The notes under the pieces were generated by a model. The model was not told where the DNA came from. It did no database searches and worked only from the letters and a program-made list of their open reading frames with translations. Made by a program: the position numbers and the translations under genes. This document shows positions 7,124 to 14,750 of a stretch of DNA of 15,081 nt, piece by piece. The stretch is from RGIG1993 sp964564225 (lineage in GTDB: Bacteria > Bacillota > Clostridia > Oscillospirales > CAG-272): NCBI GenBank assembly GCA_964564225.1, contig CAZMAF010000041.1, positions 1 through 15,081 of the forward strand. Direction: 5' to 3'. Within the stretch, counting starts at the first letter, position 1; each line of letters begins with the position of its first letter.

Positions 7124-7524
7124 GTATTTTCCTCATTACTGCATTCTGCATCAACTTCAGAAAGCTTATTTCCACATTTCGGACAAAAATCGTTTTTTCT
7201 GCTAATCTCTTCGCCGCAGAACTTACAAAGTATATTGTTTTCTTTGTTAATCCGTTCGGCATTCAGTATGTTAAGTTCTTCTTTTAATTCCTCGATTTTG
7301 GCAATTGCCTCGGCGATATGTTCATCAAAATTTTCTTCGGCATATACCGATGTCACAATTTTTTCTCCAAGTTTGCGGTACAATTCATTGATCTCTTCAG
7401 TTTTTTTGGAAATACGGTATTTCAGCTTCTGTACGTCGACGGTAGCATCAATTTTATTTACTGCCTTGTTTGTTGCTGTTTTTACACTTGCAGTAACCGA
7501 TTTGAAAAATTCTTTAATAGCCAT
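7105..7524 (-). CDS. Small coiled-coil protein with C-terminal zinc ribbon
   Basis: I do not recognise a named family. The 139-residue protein starts with an amphipathic stretch rich in Lys, Val and Ala (1-30). A long helical, charge-rich region follows that is likely to form a coiled coil (about 30-95). A zinc ribbon comes next with Cys100, Cys103, Cys114 and Cys117 (CKFC and CPKCG), and the tail is acidic. Similar zinc-ribbon proteins with helical N termini are common in Clostridia and are mostly unannotated. There is no signal peptide or clear membrane segment. The ATG at 7524 has AAGGAG seven bases upstream. It starts 29 bases after the stop of the hydrolase gene and is probably co-transcribed with it. 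Confidence 0.85.
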   Translation of the reverse strand: MAIKEFFKSVTASVKTATNKAVNKIDATVDVQKLKYRISKKTEEINELYRKLGEKIVTSVYAEENFDEHIAEAIAKIEELKEELNILNAERINKENNILCKFCGEEISRKNDFCPKCGNKLSEVDAECSNEENTPSDEE

Positions 7525-7553
7525 AAATAATCTCCTTATGTGTTATGAATGTG

Positions 7554-8339
7554 TTATGAAAAATCAAATTCGCAAACAACGGGATAATGGTCGGATAAAT
7601 AAACTCCGTTTTTTTCTTCTTCCCACGCATAAGTTCTGACAAGACGATCGAAAGCATTGGTGAAAATATAGTCAATTTTCTTGCCTGCATCAAAGCTGAA
7701 TGCCGATCCACCGCGATAGCCGTGAAAGGTATTAACGACTGTTGCTGAAGCATCCCTCAGGCAAGGAAAAGGACATTTGATAATTTCTTCCATTGAAATT
7801 TCATCGGGCGTTGCATTCATATCGCCCATCAGCAAGAGCGCGGCGGGAGATTTCGTATAATCGTGTTTAATTTCATTTAGCACCTGTCGGATACCGAGTA
7901 ATCTTGCTTCTGCATCAATATGGTCAAGATGCGTGTTATAAACGTAAATCATCTTTTTCGAAACACGATCTCTGAGCTTAACTGATATCAGTATACGCGG
8001 ACAGTGACTTTGATGCTCGTAGCGCGATCCCGGAATTTCCGGCGTTTCAGAAAGCCAGAACTGTGTTAGCCCGAACAGTTCAAACCGATCTTTACGAAAT
8101 GCTACAGGATTGGCTTCTCCACCGAAATCGGCATCTCTGCCCAAGCCGACTATGATATATTCATTAAGGTTAGCATTGAGCCATGTATGAATGTCGCGGG
8201 TAGCTTCTTGAAACCCGATAATATCGGGTTTTTCCACTTGGATCTTTTTTAGAATATAAGGTGAACGATTAAAAAAGTAATTGATCCCATCTTTCATTGT
8301 ATTCATGCGAAGATTAAACGTTACTGCTTTTAACATCAT
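7554..8339 (-). CDS. Endonuclease/exonuclease/phosphatase (EEP) family metal-dependent hydrolase
   Basis: A 261-residue protein with the complete set of EEP-superfamily active-site residues: Asn9 in TFNLR, Glu45 in FQEA, His137 in NTHLDH, Asp173 and Asn175 in GDMNATPD, Asp223 in DYIF, and Asp250-His251 in LSDHYPV. The fold hydrolyses phosphodiester or phosphomonoester bonds in nucleic acids, lipids or sugars with a divalent metal. The closest group by motif pattern appears to be the COG3568-like hydrolases. There is no signal peptide, so it should be cytoplasmic. The ATG at 8339 lies 3 bases after the stop of the lipoprotein gene and has no clear Shine-Dalgarno sequence, which suggests reinitiation after the upstream gene. 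Substrate unknown. Confidence 0.9.
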   Translation of the reverse strand: MMLKAVTFNLRMNTMKDGINYFFNRSPYILKKIQVEKPDIIGFQEATRDIHTWLNANLNEYIIVGLGRDADFGGEANPVAFRKDRFELFGLTQFWLSETPEIPGSRYEHQSHCPRILISVKLRDRVSKKMIYVYNTHLDHIDAEARLLGIRQVLNEIKHDYTKSPAALLLMGDMNATPDEISMEEIIKCPFPCLRDASATVVNTFHGYRGGSAFSFDAGKKIDYIFTNAFDRLVRTYAWEEEKNGVYLSDHYPVVCEFDFS

Positions 8340-8342
8340 ACA

Positions 8343-9440
8343 TCATTTTACCGTTGTAACGGAATATTGATCGATCAGATCATTATTGCGTTCAATTGTT
8401 TCGATAATCCCTTCAAATTTTTCTATAAATTTTTTTTCAACAGCATCGCTGGCAATCGATTCAAATTGTGCTTGGTCAGAACCCAGATATGCGTTATCAA
8501 TCAGGTCAAGGCGTTGAACAACGAAATAAGCATCCTCGTTCTCGCAAAGGGCTACACCGTTGATTTCAAGCTCAAAAGCGGGCTTGATAATCGTGGAAGT
8601 GAACGCAGCTACATAGGTTTCATTGTTTAGAACATAGTAACCGTTTGGAAATTTAATAGCAAGATCCCCGAAATATTTATTCAGGTATACATCCATATTT
8701 TCACCATTTTGAATAGCGGCATAAACTTCCTCTGCGTGCTGTTTGTTTTCGAGCTTCCCTGCTTCGTCAAGTTCAACTGTTTTGTAGGCGTTGTTTTCGA
8801 CTACACGGTTTCCCTCTTGATCGTACACGTAATCATAATTTTTAAGAACCATATAATATTTAATTCTGACGTAATTGTTGGTATAAAACTCTGAGATTTC
8901 GCTATCGGTCGCTTTTTCAATGCCGCTTTCGGAATTGTATAAATAATTATAAACCGCTAAAAATTTTTGTTCCATAACCTTGATTTTGCGAAGCTCGCGG
9001 CTGTTGACACTGTAGCGTTCTTCAAGATAAGCATCATATTTTGCGCGCGACCCAAAAGCATTGATGCCGTCATCAATATCAGTTTCAATATTTTCAATTA
9101 CTGTTTTGGAAAGACTCAGATCATATCGGTCGAACAGAACGTTGCCTGCAAGGTAATACTCGATTTGCGTACGTATCTTTGTATCAATATACTCACCGTA
9201 AGTGACGTCCATTTCCGGCATCTTGGAATTCCAAAGTGAAATGTCATCGACGAGATCAGCGTAAGAATCGACGTAATAGTCTTTTAATTGAATGTACCAG
9301 TATTCATAAGCGGTTTGATCAATTTTGATGCCGTCATTTGCTAATACAGTTCGGTTTTGATTTCCGCACCCGAAAAGAAATGAACCGAGCACGGCAAAAA
9401 TAAGAATCAATGCAACCAATTTAAGAAATTTGCGAATCAT
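8343..9440 (-). CDS. Lipoprotein resembling a PrsA/SurA-type foldase
   Basis: A 365-residue predicted lipoprotein. Residues 2-7 are basic, a hydrophobic stretch follows, and Cys25 (LFGC) is the lipidation site, so it should be anchored outside the cell membrane. The region about 35-185 is helical and resembles the SurA/PrsA chaperone part. Residues 191-313 have the outline of a parvulin prolyl isomerase domain (VRIKYYMVL at its start, YFVVQRLD at its end), followed by a C-terminal helix. Histidines expected at both ends of a catalytic parvulin core are not seen. The gene follows mfd, where clostridia often encode a PrsA-like protein. The ATG at 9440 has GAGG seven bases upstream. Lipoprotein call strong, foldase call moderate. 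Confidence 0.78.
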   Translation of the reverse strand: MIRKFLKLVALILIFAVLGSFLFGCGNQNRTVLANDGIKIDQTAYEYWYIQLKDYYVDSYADLVDDISLWNSKMPEMDVTYGEYIDTKIRTQIEYYLAGNVLFDRYDLSLSKTVIENIETDIDDGINAFGSRAKYDAYLEERYSVNSRELRKIKVMEQKFLAVYNYLYNSESGIEKATDSEISEFYTNNYVRIKYYMVLKNYDYVYDQEGNRVVENNAYKTVELDEAGKLENKQHAEEVYAAIQNGENMDVYLNKYFGDLAIKFPNGYYVLNNETYVAAFTSTIIKPAFELEINGVALCENEDAYFVVQRLDLIDNAYLGSDQAQFESIASDAVEKKFIEKFEGIIETIERNNDLIDQYSVTTVK

Positions 9441-9471
9441 TTTATAACCTCGTTATTTATTACTCAAAAGT

Positions 9472-9500
9472 AGTATACAGGAAGAACAGGAAAAATTCAA
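9472..9500 (-). promoter_or_regulatory. Candidate promoter of the lipoprotein-hydrolase-zinc ribbon genes
   Basis: TTGAAT (9495-9500), a 17-base spacer and TATACT (9472-9477) lie on the minus strand. The -35 box overlaps the mfd stop codon. A start near 9465 would give a leader of about 25 bases containing the GAGG site. No terminator is visible between mfd and the lipoprotein gene, so readthrough from mfd is also possible. Confidence 0.55.
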
Positions 9501-12500
9501 GATATTTTTTCAATTATTTTCAGATATTGCTTTAATAGTTTAATCGCAATATCCAGACCAAACGCTTCGTTTTTAACACGGCAGGAAATATAGGGCTTAC
9601 TGCCAAGCGATAATAAAAGCTTGCCGTTATTGGTTGCGCAAAGTTCACTCCACGCACGAATATCAATGTTTTCCGGATAAAAAATCAGTGTTCTGTTCCT
9701 ATATTCCACTTTTGAAAGTCCGCACTGTGATGCGACGGCACGTAAAAATGCTATATTAATGAGCGAAGATACAGGATCAGGTATTGCCCCGTATCGGTCA
9801 AGAAATTCATCGTTCACGTCCATAAGGTCCTCATCATTACGAATCAATGAAATCTTTTTGTACGCCTCCAGACGGTGCGATGAGCCGCGTACGTAATCTT
9901 CCGGAATATAGGCATTGACATTAAAGTCTACAGTGCATTCTGTGAGTTTCGGATTTTTCTTTACGCCTTTTTCTTCCAGTATCGCCTCGTCCAGGAGTTG
10001 CATATACATTTCGTAGCCCACACTTGCCATATTGCCGTGCTGCTCTGCGCCGAGAATATTACCGGCGCCTCGAATCTCAAGGTCTCGCATAGCTACTTTG
10101 AATCCTGCGCCGAACTCGGTGAAATCCCGTATGGCAGATAAGCGTTTTTCGGCTATTTCGGATAGCACACGGTTTTTGGGATAGGTGAAATAAGCATACG
10201 CTCTCCGTGAAGAGCGCCCAACTCGTCCTCTGATCTGATGCAATTGCGACAGTCCCATTTTATCTGCATCTTCGATAATTAACGTATTGGCATTAGGAAC
10301 GTCAACGCCGGTTTCAATGATCGTAGTACAGACCAGAATATCTGTTTCTCCTGTTATCAGAGAATGCCAGATATCGGAAAGATCGTCCTTATCCATTTGC
10401 CCATTAGCAATAGCAATTCTTGCTTCCGGAATTTCTTTGTGGATAGCTGCAGCGCGTCTGTCCATAACGTCAACGCGATTGCAGAGATAAAATACCTGAC
10501 CGCCTCGACGAAGTTCCCGTCGAATCGCATCCAAAACGATAATATCATCGTACTCGGTAACGTAGCTTTGTACAGGAAAACGGTCGCCGGGCGCTTCTTC
10601 CAGCACGGACATATCGCGAATACCGCTCATTGCCATATTTAAAGTTCTTGGAATTGGCGTTGCTGTTAATGTAAGCGTATCCACGTTTTCGGAAATCTGT
10701 CGAAGTTTTTCCTTTTGCGCCACGCCGAAACGCTGTTCTTCGTCAATAATCACAAGTCCAAGGTCCTTAAACTTTATATCTTTTGATAAAAGACGGTGTG
10801 TGCCAACAATAATATCGGTTTCACCTCTGGCTACCTTGCGTAATGTAATAGCTTGTTGTTTCGCATTTTTGAAGCGAGAAAGCATATCTACATTGACTGG
10901 AAAACCTCGCATACGAGAAAGCAAAGTTTCGTAATGTTGAAGAGCGAGTATGGTAGTCGGAACAAGGATGGCAACCTGTTTACCGTCGCAAACGGCTTTA
11001 AAAGCGGCCCGCATGGCAACTTCGGTTTTTCCGTAACCGACATCTCCGCAAAGCAGGCGGTCCATAGGGTGACTTGCTTCCATATCTTTAGCAATATCAT
11101 GAATAGCGGAAAGCTGTCCGTCAGTTTCCTGATATTCAAAATTATCGGCAAACTCACGCTCCATTGCTGAATCGGGAGGAAATGCGTGTCCGGGACGTCT
11201 GATACGTGCGGCATAGAGCTTGATCAGTTCTTTTGCCATTTCTTTAGCGGCTGATTTTACTTTGTTTTTAGAACGGAGCCATTCATGTCCACCCATTTTC
11301 GACAGACGAATCGTACTTTCATCCCCACCGCCAATATACTTGGATATCGTATCAAGCTGATTGCAAGGAAGATATAAAAGATCGGTGCCTGCGTATTTGA
11401 TCTGAACGAAATCTTTTCGAGCGCCGTCAACAAGCAGACTTTTAGTTCCGATATATTGACCGATTCCGTATTTTTCGTGAACGACAAAATCACCTTCGTC
11501 AAGATCGGTATAAGAAAAAATTTTCTCGCCCGAAATCTTTTTCGTTCCGGTTCGCTTCCCTTTTTTGATAGCAGTATTTGACGAGTTTATACCGCGCGTT
11601 GTTGAAATTACAACAAGTCGGGATAATGGAAGATCAAAACCGATAAGGCGTGGTTTGGGTATAACGAAAATAGAAGAATTTACATCATTAAGCTCACAAG
11701 TTGCAGGATATTGACTTTCTTTCAACATACTAACGAGATTTTTTGCAGCTTGTGCGCCTTCGGTTGTAATATAAATTTTATAGCCGAGTCCCGAATAGCG
11801 ATATATTTCTTCATATAAAGTCGGAAGATTGTCAAAACAGTTGGTTGTTGCTTGTGAATTGAATGAAAATACACCGTCTAACTTCATGTTGCCCATCGAA
11901 GTGACGAAACTGTTCAGGATAATCGATGGTGAATTCCGTACAAAAGATTCAAAAGTATTTTGCGACGCTGAATAGCTGCAGCAATCAGGAAAAATGATAC
12001 CGCCGGAAAGAAGATTTTTAATGTTTTCTTCTTCTTGCCAAACAAATGCTTTTAAACGGTTGATAACCTGAGAGTATTCATTGATAATAACCGTGCTATC
12101 TTTGTTAAAATAGTCAAGCAGACAGTTAGGGTGACGGTAGATAAAAGATATATATTTATCAATAGACCTAAGTTCGCAATCAGATGATAGCATTTCAATT
12201 TCCTGATATAAAAGATCACGAACATGAGAATCTTTGGTTTTGACAGCAACCGAACGTATTTTTTCTTTTAGTAAATCTTTGGTTTCACCGTTTAACACGA
12301 TCTCTCGCACAGGAGTAATATAGAATTCCTTAACGTCTTCAAGATGGCGTTGTGATATGATGTCGAAAAAATTCATGCGATCAATTTCAATATCAAAGAA
12401 TTCAATGCGCACGGGATGTGATAAGTTGGGAGGAAAAATATCAAGAATACCGCCGCGTCTCGAGAACTGTCCGACCGAATCCACCATATCGCAATTCACA

Positions 12501-12994
12501 TAACCGCAAGAAATCAGATATTGGCATAATTCGTCGGGATCATATTGTTTGTCAGACTGAATCGTACGGCAAAGAGAGATAAGGGTATTTTGGGGCATGG
12601 TATATTGCATAGCTGCATCGGGAGTTGTTAAAACAATATCACAGGTGTGATTTACGATAGCGTCAAGCGTTGCGATGCGTTCGTGTTCAAACTCGTGGGA
12701 GGAGGTTATATTTTGAAACACCATGTCGCGCAAGGTATACGTCATGGTGCGTATACCGTAGTCCTCGAGTGTTGATGCAAGACGCGCCATGTCCTTTTCA
12801 GATGGCAAAAGACACAGTAACACCTCGTCTTTTGGTTTGATGTCATGTACAAGACTTGCATAGAATGCACAGGAAGCGCCTTCTGAAAGACCTGATACAA
12901 GGATAGGAAATTTTTTTCCTTTTCGAGCAAGATAGTCTTTGACAAAGCGTACATAAGTTTTTTCTTTTCTGAAAGTATTGAGAATTTGTATCAT
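9497..12994 (-). CDS. mfd: Transcription-repair coupling factor Mfd
   Basis: A DNA translocase that removes RNA polymerase stalled at lesions and recruits UvrA. At 1165 residues it has the usual length and order. The N-terminal UvrB-like module contains GLSEGASCAFYASL and GQFSRRGGILDIFPP. The CarD-like RNA polymerase interaction domain holds GDFVVHEKYGIGQYIG around His506. The superfamily 2 motor has Walker A GDVGYGKT (650-657), motif II DEEQ (751-754), TATPIPRTL, and the downstream motifs IIETGVDVPNANTLI and QIRGRVGRS. The C-terminal TRCF domain includes NVNAYIPEDYV. The ATG at 12994 has AAGGA eight bases upstream. It lies 68 bases after pth and precedes the foldase-like lipoprotein. Confidence 0.98.
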   Translation of the reverse strand: MIQILNTFRKEKTYVRFVKDYLARKGKKFPILVSGLSEGASCAFYASLVHDIKPKDEVLLCLLPSEKDMARLASTLEDYGIRTMTYTLRDMVFQNITSSHEFEHERIATLDAIVNHTCDIVLTTPDAAMQYTMPQNTLISLCRTIQSDKQYDPDELCQYLISCGYVNCDMVDSVGQFSRRGGILDIFPPNLSHPVRIEFFDIEIDRMNFFDIISQRHLEDVKEFYITPVREIVLNGETKDLLKEKIRSVAVKTKDSHVRDLLYQEIEMLSSDCELRSIDKYISFIYRHPNCLLDYFNKDSTVIINEYSQVINRLKAFVWQEEENIKNLLSGGIIFPDCCSYSASQNTFESFVRNSPSIILNSFVTSMGNMKLDGVFSFNSQATTNCFDNLPTLYEEIYRYSGLGYKIYITTEGAQAAKNLVSMLKESQYPATCELNDVNSSIFVIPKPRLIGFDLPLSRLVVISTTRGINSSNTAIKKGKRTGTKKISGEKIFSYTDLDEGDFVVHEKYGIGQYIGTKSLLVDGARKDFVQIKYAGTDLLYLPCNQLDTISKYIGGGDESTIRLSKMGGHEWLRSKNKVKSAAKEMAKELIKLYAARIRRPGHAFPPDSAMEREFADNFEYQETDGQLSAIHDIAKDMEASHPMDRLLCGDVGYGKTEVAMRAAFKAVCDGKQVAILVPTTILALQHYETLLSRMRGFPVNVDMLSRFKNAKQQAITLRKVARGETDIIVGTHRLLSKDIKFKDLGLVIIDEEQRFGVAQKEKLRQISENVDTLTLTATPIPRTLNMAMSGIRDMSVLEEAPGDRFPVQSYVTEYDDIIVLDAIRRELRRGGQVFYLCNRVDVMDRRAAAIHKEIPEARIAIANGQMDKDDLSDIWHSLITGETDILVCTTIIETGVDVPNANTLIIEDADKMGLSQLHQIRGRVGRSSRRAYAYFTYPKNRVLSEIAEKRLSAIRDFTEFGAGFKVAMRDLEIRGAGNILGAEQHGNMASVGYEMYMQLLDEAILEEKGVKKNPKLTECTVDFNVNAYIPEDYVRGSSHRLEAYKKISLIRNDEDLMDVNDEFLDRYGAIPDPVSSLINIAFLRAVASQCGLSKVEYRNRTLIFYPENIDIRAWSELCATNNGKLLLSLGSKPYISCRVKNEAFGLDIAIKLLKQYLKIIEKIS

Positions 12995-13026
12995 ATGTTA
13001 AATCCTTGCATATAACAAACGCAAAT

Positions 13027-13058
13027 TGAGCCGATTTCTTCTTTCGAGATACGGCTCA
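13027..13058. other. Hairpin between pth and mfd
   Basis: TGAGCCG (13027-13033) pairs with CGGCTCA (13052-13058) around an 18-base loop. Six T follow on the plus strand, where nothing is transcribed toward it. On the minus strand only ATTTGCG follows, so termination between pth and mfd would be weak. It may be partial or a processing site. Confidence 0.35.
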
Positions 13059-13062
13059 TTTT

Positions 13063-13695
13063 TTATGCGTTATATTGATTCATTGCGGCATCAATTTTGC
13101 CTTGAATGATCAGCTCAATTGCATCGCGCGCATTTTTCAAAGTGTTTTCAAAAGTTTCCCAATCAGACGTTGGAATATCACTGAGCACCCAATCGGCAAG
13201 ATCGTAATCAGGGTGCGGTTTTTTTCCTACACCTATCTTTATACGGGGAAATGAGTCGGACTGTAAATGATAAATGATACTTCTTAATCCCTTTTGTCCG
13301 CCATCGCTTCCCTTTCGTTTGATGCGTTGTTTACCAATGTCAAGCGAAACATCGTCCGAGATAACTATAATACGTTCAGGCGGGATTTTATAGAACTGTG
13401 CCGCCTCCCGTACTGCTTCCCCTGAATTATTCATATAGGTTTGCGGCTTCATTAACAGTAACCTGACGCCGTTTATCGTAACGTCGGCATATACTGATTT
13501 AAAACCCGCTTTTTTAAACTCAGCCGAGTACTTATCGGCAATCAATTCCACACAAAGAAATCCGGCATTATGTCTGTTTTTCTGATATTCACGACCGGGA
13601 TTTCCAAGTCCTACAACCAAATATGAAACGGGAATATTGGTTGCGGAACTGTCTTTCTTTTCAATCAGTTTGAAAAGATCAAAAATATTATTCAA
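13063..13695 (-). CDS. pth: Peptidyl-tRNA hydrolase
   Basis: Releases tRNA from peptidyl-tRNAs that drop off the ribosome. Core residues are present: Asn32 in GLGNPG, catalytic His42 in NRHNAGF, Asn89 in TYMNNSG and Asp114 in ISDDV. The usual GGHNGL motif reads GGQKGL (132-137), so the position of E. coli Asn114 is Lys135. The protein is 210 residues, with about 22 extra residues before the conserved core (VSYLVVGLGNPG). The start is a TTG at 13695, supported by AAGAGGT about four bases upstream; no ATG or GTG fits before the core. It begins 9 bases after the glmU-like stop codon, so the two genes are in one transcript and may be coupled. Identity secure; activity with the altered motif is inferred. 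Confidence 0.95.
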   Translation of the reverse strand: MNNIFDLFKLIEKKDSSATNIPVSYLVVGLGNPGREYQKNRHNAGFLCVELIADKYSAEFKKAGFKSVYADVTINGVRLLLMKPQTYMNNSGEAVREAAQFYKIPPERIIVISDDVSLDIGKQRIKRKGSDGGQKGLRSIIYHLQSDSFPRIKIGVGKKPHPDYDLADWVLSDIPTSDWETFENTLKNARDAIELIIQGKIDAAMNQYNA

Positions 13696-13699
13696 AACG

Positions 13700-13706
13700 A
13701 CCTCTT
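13700..13706 (-). promoter_or_regulatory. Ribosome binding site of pth, supporting a TTG start
   Basis: AAGAGGT on the minus strand overlaps the stop codon of the upstream gene and lies four bases before TTG 13695. It is the main reason for choosing this rare start codon. Confidence 0.65.
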
Positions 13707-14511
13707 ATTTTTTATATTTCTTTTTTTGTTGGTTTGCCCACTCAGGCTTAACAACCTGACGTGCTCTGGCAATAGCGAGAGCGCCCGCGGGAACGTCATC
13801 TGTGATTGTAGAACCTGCCGCAGTATATCCATTCTCACCGATTGTAACAGGCGCAACCAGATTGGTATTGCAGCCGATAAATGCATCATTACCGATTATG
13901 CAGCGATTTTTAATATATCCGTTATAGTTGACGCAAACCGTGCCGCAACCAAAATTAACACGTTCTCCGACGTCAGAGTCACCGATATACGTGAGATGAG
14001 AAGCATGAGTATCCTTGCCAACGGTTGAATTTTTGACTTCAACAAAATCACCGATCTTAACGCCGTCGCAAAGATGCGAGTTTGGACGAACATGGCAAAA
14101 CGGACCGATTTTTACGTTACAGTCAAGTGTTGATTGATAGATCTGAGTGGAATTGATTACACAATTATCACCGACAGTAGAATTTTCAATAATCGAATTT
14201 GGACCGATATCACAATTTTCACCGATTACCGTGTTGCCGCGAAGCTGCGTACCCGGTTGAATGCGCGTATTCTTTCCAATTGTAACGTCCGGTGCAATCA
14301 CGACACCGTCCAATGATAAAAATTCTACGCCGTTTTCAATATGTTTCATAATGATACGAACAGTTATAGCAGTAGTAAGTTCAAAAAAATCAAGCCAATT
14401 TTTACAAGCGATTAATTCACTTTCCGAAATAATTAACTGATTCAATAAATCTGATACCTTGGTAAAGCAAATTTCTCGATCCATCAAATTCTGTTGATAA
14501 AATGCAGACAT
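13705..14511 (-). CDS. GlmU-like N-acetyltransferase (left-handed beta-helix) without the uridylyltransferase domain
   Basis: The last 190 or so of 268 residues match the acetyltransferase half of GlmU, which acetylates glucosamine-1-phosphate for UDP-GlcNAc synthesis. Hexapeptide repeats run through the region, followed by GPFCHVRPNS, GDFVEVKNS, SHLTYIGD (His172, equal to the catalytic His of E. coli GlmU), NYNG and GALAIARARQ. The binding Arg, Lys, His, Tyr and Asn are all kept. The linker IIMKHIENGV also matches GlmU. The front part, about 70 residues, is far too short for a uridylyltransferase and lacks its nucleotide-binding GTRL-type loop. The ATG at 14511 is chosen because AGGAG lies six bases upstream; a TTG at 14559 would add sixteen residues. 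First gene of a pth-mfd transcript. The substrate could be another amino sugar. Confidence 0.85.
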   Translation of the reverse strand: MSAFYQQNLMDREICFTKVSDLLNQLIISESELIACKNWLDFFELTTAITVRIIMKHIENGVEFLSLDGVVIAPDVTIGKNTRIQPGTQLRGNTVIGENCDIGPNSIIENSTVGDNCVINSTQIYQSTLDCNVKIGPFCHVRPNSHLCDGVKIGDFVEVKNSTVGKDTHASHLTYIGDSDVGERVNFGCGTVCVNYNGYIKNRCIIGNDAFIGCNTNLVAPVTIGENGYTAAGSTITDDVPAGALAIARARQVVKPEWANQQKKKYKK

Positions 14512-14517
14512 ATAACG

Positions 14518-14522
14518 CTCCT
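14518..14522 (-). promoter_or_regulatory. Ribosome binding site of the GlmU-like gene
   Basis: AGGAG on the minus strand lies six bases before ATG 14511. It fixes the start and rules in favour of a 268-residue product over a longer TTG-initiated one. Confidence 0.75.
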
Positions 14523-14570
14523 GATATCCTTTCCAAATAGTTAGTTTAGTAAAATCCAATCGTACATTTT

Positions 14571-14599
14571 ATTATATCCTAAAATAATGGAATTTGCAA
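14571..14599 (-). promoter_or_regulatory. Promoter of the glmU-like-pth-mfd transcript
   Basis: TTGCAA (14594-14599), a 17-base spacer and TATAAT (14571-14576) lie on the minus strand. The likely start near 14564 gives a leader of about 50 bases. A start there also leaves little room for ribosome binding ahead of the TTG at 14559. Confidence 0.75.
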
Positions 14600-14695
14600 G
14601 AGGAACAATGCAAAAAAAAGATGCATTTTCATCTAATCCATCCAAAAGTAAATTAATTGTAAATAATTTGAAAAAGTATTTATTTTTTTGAATAT

Positions 14696-14706
14696 TATGT
14701 TATAAT
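14696..14706 (+). promoter_or_regulatory. Extended -10 promoter of ppdK
   Basis: TATGTTATAAT is a perfect extended -10 element on the plus strand. No good -35 box is found at 16-18 bases. The DNA upstream (14652-14697) is strongly A and T rich, which could act as an UP element. The start near 14713 gives a leader of about 38 bases. Confidence 0.65.
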
Positions 14707-14750
14707 GCAAGATGGTCTTTAACAAAAAATATTTTTTGGAGGAAAAACAC

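Noticed and set aside
13027..13064. Plus-strand terminator between pth and mfd
   Set aside because: The stem plus six T looks good on the plus strand, but no plus-strand gene is transcribed toward it. It is listed only as a hairpin.
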